The position numbers were made by a program, and so were the translations under genes. A DNA stretch of 64,000 nt, taken from Scatophagus argus. Lineage: Eukaryota > Chordata > Actinopteri > Scatophagidae. Under the pieces are notes generated by a model that did not search any database, was not told the DNA's origin, and saw only the letters and a list, made by a program, of their open reading frames with translations. Shown here piece after piece: positions 55,038 to 64,000 of this stretch. The stretch spans positions 5,001 to 69,000 of the forward strand of contig NC_058499.1 of the NCBI RefSeq assembly GCF_020382885.2, written 5' to 3'. Every line of letters starts with the position of its first letter. Position 1 is the stretch's first letter.

Positions 55038-56484
55038 GTGAGAAATCTTTTTCTTTTCTCTGCGGCTCAAGTGTTTTAGTTTTAGTTTTGATTTATAAAG
55101 GAGAGCATGAGGTCATTCTGTAATTCAGGAAGTAAGACTTTTTGTTGTTTTATCTCTGGAAACAACAGATGAGGATGATGAAGGTGTGGCTGTCGATGGA
55201 GGGGTTTTTGGATGATAACATGGTTAAGTTTGGGGGTGAAGGTGTGAATCACAGTGTGATGAGATGTGCTGGTGTAAATGGACTTGAGAGTTGGAAAGTC
55301 GTCCCAGTGTTTGTTGCTGTGTCATCACGGACCATTTGAACACATTTAATGTGTCAGTGCTCAGCCTGACTATTGGATTACTTTAATAAAATCTTCTCTT
55401 TCTTCATGTTTGACTCTGTCATGCTGACAAAAGTCAGCTATAAATTATGCAATAAAGTTCTGTTAAAGATACCTTACATAGAAATGATAGATTTGACCTC
55501 TTAACATAAGGAAGACTTCCTGATGCTGATAATGCCCTGATTGAAATTGACAATCAGTTGTTTTAATGGAGTGTTTACATGAAATGTGTGTGAATAAGTA
55601 AAAGAAAAACATCTATTTATTCTTAACAAACAATTAAATCAAAGTTTAATTTCTTACTTACTTACTTTCTTACTTGAACTTAAAGTATAAAAATTAACAA
55701 CTATACATTTTAAGTATTAAAAACTACGACATAATTTGAACAATTAAAACATTCTTGCTTCTTGTGGAAAATCTGGTGTGGAGGTTAATGTGCAGAATCA
55801 GGATCAGTGCTTATTGTTTTGTATCAGAGATCCAAACAGATAAATTTATCTCTGAACTGGGTTATTCCGTTAAAAATTTATATGCACTTGGTGTTGTAGG
55901 AGAAATGTTGAATTATTATACATTGTAACAGATATGTCACAATGGAAAAATAATTGATTCTGACATCTTTGGGACATTCTGGCAGACTTCAGACAGCCTC
56001 TGTTCTCCATTTGTTGCTATTTTCCACAGTCTCTGTTTTATGGGCTGGATTTGGTCTCAGTCATTTCCGAGATGTTTTTACCAACAGGAGACGTATCAAG
56101 TGTTTCCTGATAATCTTCCAGCAGACAGGCTTTCATAAGAGGGATGCCCGGGGGGGGCAACTGTACCCAGATCCTTCTCCTAATTTAGACTAGAGGTTTT
56201 TACTCAAGGCGAACAGCCGAAGCTCCCAGTTCATCTCAGGTTTCCTCTAAGTGGACTTGTCTCTTAGAGTCTGAGTAGAAGCTTTCCAGTTCTGACTCTA
56301 CCTTCACTTTGTTTCTTACGAACGCCATACAGTTAATTCCTTTATGTGTATCTGAAATACTTTTCCCATCAGTAACTCTCATGTCCGTGGGTCTTACCCC
56401 CAACCCTTTATTATTTCAAAATTAAAATATTTAAAAATGGGAAATTGTGTTTTTCTACAGGTTTGAAGTCAAACAAACGCCAAG

Positions 56485-59400
56485 ATGTCAGAGTGAGTAA
56501 CTCTGTGTTTCATTCATTAATATGTTCATGTATATTTTATTATGGACCTGGAGAAGCGGCTTGTGATCGGAAGGTTGCTGGTTCAATTCTCCCACCGGAC
56601 GGGCAGGAACAATTTGAGTGTGGTGGAGTGATAATGTCCCCACCCCCCAATAGCCGGCTGATGTGCCCTTGAGCAAGGCACCTAAACCCCAGTATATGCT
56701 CCCTGGGCGCTTGATGCTGCCCTCTGCTCCTGTGTGTTTCACTGCATGTTGCATGTGTGTGTGTTTCAATCAGTGATGAGTTAAAAAAAGTAATTTCCCA
56801 GCTTGGGATTAATAAAGTAACTTAAATTAAATAAATTAAAAAAATAAATTGTACAAGTGTCATAGAAGATTTGTGCAAACCATATGATCTGTCACTGAAA
56901 TCTAAGACCTTCCTAAAACTTGTGCAAAATAAGTCAATAAGAAATGCTAGAGGTTTACTTTTTTTTTTTCCATGTTTCAAAAAAATATTTCAACACTTTT
57001 TTACAATGACTCACTTTGGGCTTATTAGTTTAATTATAGAAATAAAGTATTTTTTAAATCACAGATTCATAACAAACTGATGTTTTCTTAAATCCAGGAA
57101 AAAGATGTCTTCAAGTCGCAAGCATCATCTGAAGGTAAAAGATTTCTGTCAGTTTTACAGTGTATGAGGTCAACTGGACCTGCACACGGCAAAAATCTCC
57201 TCACATAAAGTTCAGGCAGAAGATTTTTCAGACTAAAGCTGTGAACAAACAGATTTGACTACAAATGTTTAATGTGCGTTAAAATACGGTGTTGCCTGGC
57301 AGAGTTTGATGCTGTCCATAGCCAAAGGTTTACTGGAAGAGGAGGAGAAGGAGCTTGAGGTGGAGAGGACAAGGTACATGGCAGAGAACTGTCCTCCTGT
57401 TTCCATGCCCAGGAGCCTGCAGGAGCTGCAGGTCTGTTAAGCTAATCTATAGACATGATGCTAAAATAAAAGTTTAGTTACAGTGTAGTTGATGTTGTGA
57501 TGAATTATTTGGGGTCCAGAGTACATCATTTTGGTGACATGATGTTTTTTGTTCAGGAGCTGTGCAGGGAGATCCACCACAAGATTGATGTGATCGATGA
57601 GGAGCGATACGACCTTGAGATGAAAGTCAATAAATCCAATAAGGAGGTAGATCACTTGCAGTTATTATCAATTTATTAATTCAGAACACAATACTAAAGA
57701 TGGGCTCTTTAGGTCTTGATTTGCTTGCACCTTCATCTATTCCTACCCGACCAATCTTAACATTTTAACATTTTTAGATCCATTTCTAACTGACGAGACA
57801 TTAAATGCATGGAAAGGTGTGTGTGTGTGTGGGGGGGGGGGCAGCCCTGCTGACTACAGGCAAGAGAACCCTGGACTGGTTGCCAGTCAATTGGAGGGCT
57901 GACACAAAACAACAGACAGACAATCACATGCACACACTCACACCTCTGGGAAAGTAGAGCAGCCAATTAAAATAAAGTTGTATGTTGGTAAATTGCTAAA
58001 ATTCATAGGAAAGTCTGTCCGGTCAATTGTGTAAATATAAAAACAAGGTCGTGGCCAAAAGAGAGTGGAAATTGTGATACTTAATACTGAGTGCTGGTCT
58101 GCACATCAACCTCCACACGACTTGAGCTCCAATTTTAAGGACTTGTGACTTGACTCAATTCAGTTTAATTCAGTTTTATTCATATAGCACCTTTTACAAT
58201 CAGAATTGTCTCTAGGTGCTTTACAGAAATACAGAGCCTGAACCCCCAAGCAAGCAGACAGTGGCAAGGAAAAACTTCCTTTTAACAGGAAGAAACCTTG
58301 AACAGGACACGGCTCACAAGGGAGAACCATTCAACCATCATTCATTACAAAGGACAAACATGACAGGTTGTTATAATTGGAGTGCTGAAGAACTATGCAT
58401 TGTATTTTTGTTTTTTAGCTGATATGTTGTTCAAGTTATATTAATTATAACAACACTACATAGAAGAACAAGATAGGCAGAGGAGAGGAGGAGGGGGAAT
58501 AGCAACGGTGTTGGTGTTGAGGAGGTGGGGGAACTGCTCGGTGGATCATGTTTGTGTCCTCCGGCAGCATAGGCCTATAGCAACATAGCTATGATAGCGA
58601 TTAAAGACTAAGAGTTAGTCAGCCCTATTCCACCTGTGGCTATATATCAAGAAGTGACTGTAACAATGCCAACAGCCCTACACACTTTGTTTGAGGCTAA
58701 CTGTATGCTTTACTAAACAGAAAGGTTTTAAGCCTGGTCTTAACGGTGGAGGTGGCGTTCGCCTTTCGAACCCAGATTAGCAACTGGCTCCACAGTAGGG
58801 GTGCCTGATAGCTAAAGGCTCGTCCTCCCATTCTACTTTTATGAATTCTGGGAACTGCAATTAAACTTGCACTCTGTGATCTGAGTGTTCTGTTGGGAAT
58901 ATATGGGACTATTAGTTCCTGTAGGTATGGTGGGGCTAGTCCATTTAGGGCCTTATATGTAAGTAGGAGAATTTTAGTTTATTCTAAAATTTAGCGGAAG
59001 CCAGTGAAGAGAAGCTAAGACTGGGGAGATATGATCCCTTTTACTGATTCCTGTCAAAACTGGATCAGCTGCAAGCTATTAATGGAGTAATTTGGACATC
59101 CTGATAATAATGAGTTGCAGTAGTCCAGCCTAGAAGTAATAAAAGCACGGACAAGTTTTTCAGCATCACTCTGAGAGAGGATGCTCCTAATCTTAGCAAT
59201 ATTACGGAGGTGAAAGAAGGCGGTCTTAGAGATCTGCTTAATGTGATGGATAAATGATATGTCCTGATCAAAGATAACACCAAGGTTCCTCACAGTCGTA
59301 CTGGGGGCCAAAGTAATGCCGTCCAGAGAGACAATATTATCAGCTATTCTAATTCTAAGATGTTTGGGGCCAAAAACAATGACCTCAGTTTTGTCTGAGT

Positions 59401-62400
59401 TTAGTAGTAAAAAAATTGGAGGTCCTCCAGTCCTTTATGTCCTTAAGACATGCCTGAAGTCTGACTGATGGCTCTGTTTCTTCAGATTCTATTGATAAGT
59501 ACAGCTGGGTATCATCAGCATAACAATGAAGGTTTATGCCATGTCTCTGGATTTTCTAGAGGGAGTATGTATAAGGGGAACAGGATCAGCCCGAGCACAG
59601 AACCCTGCGGAACACCATGATTAACCCTTATATGTGAAGAGGAAACATCATTAACATGAACAAAGTGAAATCTATCTGTCAAATATGATTTAAACCCGCC
59701 TAGTGCTGTTCCTGTGATCCTAGTCTCATGTTCTAATTTGTGTAATAAAATGTTGTGATCTACTGTGTCGAAAGCAGCACTGAGATCCAGTAGAACAAGT
59801 ATGGAGACAAGCCTGCGGTCTGATGCCATGAGGAGGTCATTAGTAACTTTAACCAGTGCTGTTTCTGTGCTGTAATGGGCTCTGAAACCAGACTGAAACA
59901 CTTCAAACAGACTGTTCCTGTGTAGGTTATCAGTTAACTGACTTGCAACCACCCTTTGAATTTTCAAGGTCTAGGGACAGGAAGCTGTCCAGAGGTGGAT
60001 TAGGACTAAAAGAGGTTTCTAAAGATGGCAGTATATTGGCTATCGTGGAGAGATCTTGACTGATTTTTTCTCTAATGTTAGTGATTTTATTGGTGAATAA
60101 ACTCATGAAGTCTTCACTACTAAGAGCTGCAGGAATACAAGGCTCAGCAGAGCTGTGACTCTTTGTCAGCCTGGCCACAGTGTTAAAAAGAAAACATTGG
60201 TTGTTCTTGTTTTGCTCTATTAGTGATGAATAATAAGCTGTTCTGGCTTTACAAAGGGCCTTGTTATATGTCAATAAACTATCTCTCCAGGCCTTCTGGG
60301 ATTCAAGTGATTCGAAGTACCACTTCCTCTCCATCCGTCTTGATACCTGCTTTAGTGTTCAGATATTTGAATTATACCAAGGAGTTAGCCTCCTATGATT
60401 TGTACCCTTCTTTTTCAGTGGGGCAACCATATCTAAAACTGTGTGTGAAGTGGCTGCAGTGTTGTTGACAAAGCAATCAATTTCTATTTTATGTCTAATA
60501 AACTGTTTTGATTGTCACTTCTTAAATTTTGTGCTGGTTGGACTATGGGAGGACGAGGCACTGACACTATTTCTATGGGATTGTTAAACTTAGTATTACT
60601 GTGTGCATTTATATTTTTATTTATAGCATTTTTAATAGAGGGCAGCAGTCCTACAGAAGCAGCAGAGAAGTGTGTAAGACAGAGACACTGCCTGGTTGTG
60701 AGGGGGTTGGTTGTCTAATAAACTTGGCTGCTGGATACACTGATGACTGATAAGAGGGCCAGCGTGAAGAGCAGGGCATCGTCCACGCAGTGAGTGATCT
60801 GGACAACAGCGATGTGGAATACGTTCTTTTTTGTGGACTAGTAATTGATTTGGTGTAAAATTAGTGATCTAGCTTCATTTATTGTCCTGTATTTCAACAA
60901 ATTTGTGAATTGACAAATTCAAAAGTGATTCAAGCTTATTTAATTAGATTAGATTAGATTAGATTAGATTCAACTTTATTGTCATTACACATGTACAAGT
61001 ACAATGCAACGAAACGCAGTTTGGAATCTAACCAGAAGTGCAGTAAGTGCCAGATATACAGTGTTTACAGTATGTACAGGGTATGTACAGGTGTCTATGC
61101 TACAGATATACTATAAACATGATATACAGGTAGTTGTCATAATATACAGGGGTTCTAAGTAATATGAACATATTATACAGTTGGATATGTGCTTTAATGT
61201 GCATCCAGTGTAGGCGGAAACTATAACACAATTTACAAATGATATTTACAGATGTTAAATTAAGTTATAAATCACCAGTGCAGTGAACAATATAGTGTAT
61301 ACAGTGATAGGCAGTAGGCTAACTATATTAACAGTGAGGTAGAGGAACTAGTGCAACACTCAGTACGTAGTACTCAGTTAGGATAGGGTGGTGTAGTGGA
61401 GTGTGGTGTAGGGTGAGGGTGTTAGTCGGGGGCTGAGTTCAGTAGGGAGAGCCCTGAGGAAGAAGCTGTTGCTCAGCCTGCTGGTCCTGGCCTTGAGGCT
61501 CCTGAAGCACCTGCCAGACGGCAAGAGTGCAAACAGACCACGAGCAGGGTGGGAGAAGTCCTTGAGGATACTGCGAGCTCGACGCAGACAGCGTTTCCTC
61601 TGGATGTCTTCAAGGGCTGAAAATGGAGTCCCTGTGATGCGCTGGGTGGTTTTCACCACTCGCTGTAGCGCCTTGCGGTCTGCAACCAAGCAGTTCCCAT
61701 ACCATACTGTGACACAGCTGGTCAGGATACTTTCGATTGCACAGTGGTAAAAGTTCACCAGGATGGCTGAAGACAGATGGTGTTTCTTCAGTGTCCTGGT
61801 GAGCCTTCTTCACAAGGCTGGAGGTGTTGGTGGTCCAGGTCAGGTCCTCCGAGATGTAGGTCCCCAGGAACTTGAAACTGGAGACACGTTCAACCGTCAT
61901 CCCATTGATGTGTATGGGGGCATGCATGCCTCCTCTCTCCCTCCTGAAGTCCACAATGAGCTCCTTTGTCTTGCAATGAAGCATTTGGTTCCGCAGTGAT
62001 GATGCTGACGATGATGCTTATGCAGTTTATGTAGAGCATCTCCTCTTCCCCTGCAGCCATGGCCAGAACATCATTGTTGACACCAACATCAAAGCCGCAG
62101 AGAGGTGTCCCCAGTCACCTGCCTCCTTCCAATATCCTGCCTCAGCCATTTGTGTCATCATCTGAAGGAGTCAACCCTCCTCCACAGTTTTTACAACCGT
62201 GTTACCTCACTTTTTTTATTCATTGTTGTGGGCATTTTTATGTTTTTATGTTCTTCATTCCAGTTGGAGTCAAACTTCACTTCCTTAGTACAGTTTTCTT
62301 TGAACAGGATGGTTATTGGGGGCAAAGGGAATTTTTCAAAGCAAACCCAAATTTTGATGGAATGAATACCCACAGTGACATAAAAATCACAATATGTTTT

Positions 62401-63689
62401 ATAGTTTGGTACCTGAGATACCTCAAATGGCACAGGTGTGCCAAAATGTGCCAAATGGATGGCCTAAGGAAAAACTCCTAGAAGAAACCTTTAACAGGGA
62501 AAAAATGGGAGAAACAGAGCAACAGAGGAGGGATCCCTCACCCAGGACGGGCAGACGCGCAATGGATGTTGTACAGGCAGGAAAGTAGGCATAAATAACA
62601 TTTTTTTATTTATGCTGTGTGCCATCCTGATTTGTTCTGACCTTGGTAACATATATATTTATTTTTACACTTCTACTATAATCACATTGTAGCTGCTGAG
62701 TTACTTTGGGCATGTCATTTTTGAGCACAAAAAAGGTCTCATTGGGAACAGGTTATGTAATATACCATAGTAATTTGGCATAGATAATAAGATAAAGTTA
62801 AGTTCAATATTATATAATAATTATACAATAATATATTTGGATTGGGCTTGACTAGGACTTCACTCTGATCACTCGTGGACTTGACTTGGACTCGACTTGG
62901 ATTTTTCTTTAATTACTTGGACTTGCCTTGGACTCGAACACTGGGAGCTTGAAAGTGGAGTGGGACTTGAAGTTTGACTGTGAAGTGTGACTTGATGACA
63001 ACACTGACTGAAGCTGCAGTTAATTCCAACTTTATTTTCCACAGTGGCCTCTCTATCATTTCCACTTTACAGATTGACGACTTGAAGATAAAAGTTCAAG
63101 ACCTGATGGGCAAGTTCAAGAAACCCGTCCTGAAGAAAGTTCGTATGTCAGCTGACGCCATGCTGAAAGCTCTGCTTGGCTCCAAACATACCGTCAACCT
63201 GGACCTGAGGGCCAATCTGAAGCAGGTCAAGAAGGAGGTGAAGGAGGAGGTGAGGAAGTGGAAAAGCCAAAATTTGAACACAGTAAAAAAACTAGAACAA
63301 GAGAGAGGAGGAGACAAGAGAAGAGAGAAAAGGAGGGAGGGAGACAGAGATGCAGAGAAACAGCAATAATATCAGAAATACTGTAACTGATAATTATTGT
63401 TGAGTTAGTCTAAACCTACAGCAGCATAACTAGGGGCCAGCCTAGGCCAGCCCTAACTATCCTTAGGTTTTGAGTCTCCTTTTGGTGGATGAACAGATTG
63501 AAAATTTAAAAAAAAAGTTTCTAATATCTTAACGGACTGTAACTTCCCAACCTGTTAGCCCACCTCTGATTTTTGCTCATCTTGGTGTTTCAGGAGAAGG
63601 AACTGCGTGATGTTGGTGACTGGCGTAAAAACATTGAAGACAAGTCTGGTATGGATGGAAGGAAGAAGATGTTTGAGGCTGAGGCTTAA
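56485..63689 (+). CDS. tnni2: Troponin I, fast skeletal muscle
   Basis: Coding exons: 56485-56492, 57098-57134, 57303-57431, 57557-57646, 63073-63249, 63594-63689; 178 aa, all junctions GT-AG and in frame. The first exon carries only ATG TCA GA, as in other troponin I genes, after 24 nt of 5' UTR. The protein is the inhibitory subunit of the thin-filament troponin complex, which blocks actomyosin until Ca2+ binds troponin C. Visible: start [14 protein letters not shown], the troponin T/C binding helices (about 20-95), the inhibitory segment [14 protein letters not shown] and the switch segment [13 protein letters not shown] in one 177-bp exon, and the C-terminal mobile domain with [19 protein letters not shown]. 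There is no cardiac N-terminal extension. Intron 5 is 5.4 kb because of LINE insertions. Confidence 0.97.
56535..56830 (+). mobile_element. tRNA-derived SINE (second type), tnni2 intron
   Basis: GGAAGGTTGCTGGTTCAATTCT is a tRNA-like B box region. The body continues TGCCCTTGAGCAAGGCACC, TGTGTTTCACTGCATGT and ends GGGATTAATAAAGTAAC with (AAATT)n-like A/T tail. The orientation is sense. It shares only the AGCAAGGCACC-type word with the 4910/24730 family. Confidence 0.7.
57795..57965 (+). repeat. Dispersed repeat related to 18870-19080, tnni2 intron 5
   Basis: (GT)n and a G-run are followed by CTGACTACAGGCAAGAG, CTGGACTGGTTGCCAGTCAAT, GGAGGGCTGACACA, ACACACTCACACCT and AGCAGCCAATTAA, in the same order as the common repeat seen in dldh intron 11. 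Confidence 0.5.
58135..60470 (-). mobile_element. LINE B, larger copy, antisense in tnni2 intron 5
   Basis: Reading leftward: linker and N-terminal RT flank (60334-59930, [30 protein letters not shown]), RT core (59967-59515; [31 protein letters not shown] = motif [12 protein letters not shown] = motif B), the catalytic YADD at 59522-59511, then [44 protein letters not shown], and the 3' UTR ending at 58137 with the AATTGAATTGAGTCA tail. Frameshifts separate the blocks. The endonuclease is missing. It is the same family as 8886-9742. Confidence 0.8.
60945..61995 (-). mobile_element. Rex1-group LINE 3' fragment, antisense in tnni2 intron 5
   Basis: Leftward from 61995: [38 protein letters not shown], then with frame breaks [67 protein letters not shown]. 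The 3' end is the (AGATT)n run at 60945-60970 with CAACTTTATTGTCATTACAC. It resembles the sense copy at 39268-41030. Confidence 0.75.
62845..63000. repeat. Short tandem-like ACTTGACTTGGACTCG repeat; left remnant at 58080-58150
   Basis: Irregular units of GACTTGGACTCGACTTGG fill 62848-62990. Similar words (ACTTGTGACTTGACTC) occur at 58128-58146, right where LINE B ends. The two pieces may be one repeat split by the LINE insertions between them (inference). The right edge is about 75 bp before exon 6 of tnni2. Confidence 0.45.
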
Positions 63690-63803
63690 ATCTGTGTCTG
63701 ATCAGACAAAAAACTGTATCAGCTGTGAACAAATTGGTTAATCTGTTTAGATAGCACAGATTTTCTTTTTAAATTATATTGTAAGCTGTAGAAACTTTGA
63801 CAG

Positions 63804-63809
63804 AATAAA
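63804..63809 (+). promoter_or_regulatory. tnni2: tnni2 polyadenylation signal AATAAA
   Basis: AATAAA 115 nt after the stop codon at 63689, followed by a GT-rich stretch (GCTGTTTTGTCTT), as expected for a cleavage site near 63825. Confidence 0.75.
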
Positions 63810-64000
63810 CAAGCTGCTGGAGGAGCTGTTTTGTCTTATTCACTTGGTTCATCGTCAGTAACACTTAGCAAACTTAGAAGAGGGAAAACCTTTGTATTAA
63901 AATGTTATGAAATTGGTCATAATCTAAAACAAACCCTGTCAATAAGAGACATAAAGATGACAGTGGTTTACTTCTCCTAATGTTTACCAGGTGGTACCAG

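Noticed and set aside
62059-62588. ORFs of 60-140 codons between the Rex1 LINE and tnni2 exon 6
   Set aside because: Low-complexity intronic sequence with no conserved motif. The correct tnni2 splice skips it.

Overview
The window is vertebrate nuclear DNA, almost certainly from a ray-finned (teleost) fish. It has multi-exon genes with GT-AG introns, many nested non-LTR retrotransposons of types common in fish, hAT and piggyBac-like remnants, tRNA-derived SINEs and short (CCCTAA)n tracts. All tracts at the left edge read CCCTAA on the + strand, as expected near the left end of a chromosome.

Positions 1-4,200 form a composite repeat region and are the most unusual part. Related modules carry (CCCTAA)n tracts, a CA/GACACA-rich low-complexity block, a short conserved ORF with an RVRF...GW.DR..PAF signature and, in two modules, a clear type I hammerhead ribozyme motif (1644-1698 and 2891-2944). 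Hammerheads of this kind with a vestigial stem III are known from Penelope-like retroelements (PLEs). A decayed PLE reverse transcriptase lies just downstream (about 5430-6950). From 7,080 to 9,900 there is a nested pair of non-LTR elements. One of them keeps an open endonuclease ORF but has lost its reverse transcriptase.

Four host genes follow, all on the + strand: (1) dldh, mitochondrial dihydrolipoamide dehydrogenase, 14 exons at 11184-22900, 508 aa, fully traceable; (2) a synaptotagmin, best called syt8, 8 coding exons at 28398-36086, 420 aa; (3) a dual-specificity-phosphatase-like gene whose signature loop lacks the catalytic arginine, 4 exons at 45447-47943, 411 aa, unnamed; (4) tnni2, fast skeletal troponin I, coding exons at 56485-63689, 178 aa. 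A syt8-tnni2 neighbourhood is also found in mammals, which supports the syt8 call. The genes are functionally unrelated (mitochondrial dehydrogenase complexes, membrane traffic, a signalling pseudoenzyme, muscle contraction), so this is shared position and not a pathway.

Intergenic and intronic DNA is dominated by transposable elements. Notable ones are a complete-looking 925-bp hAT-derived element with 8-bp target duplications (52606-53546), a TTAA-flanked piggyBac-like element inside dldh intron 12 (21203-22181) with a truncated relative just upstream of the dldh promoter, a head-to-head pair of LINE fragments (38.6-41.0 kb), and a 5.4-kb tnni2 intron filled with two LINEs in antisense orientation. 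All names rest on reading motifs and translations by eye; no database search was run.
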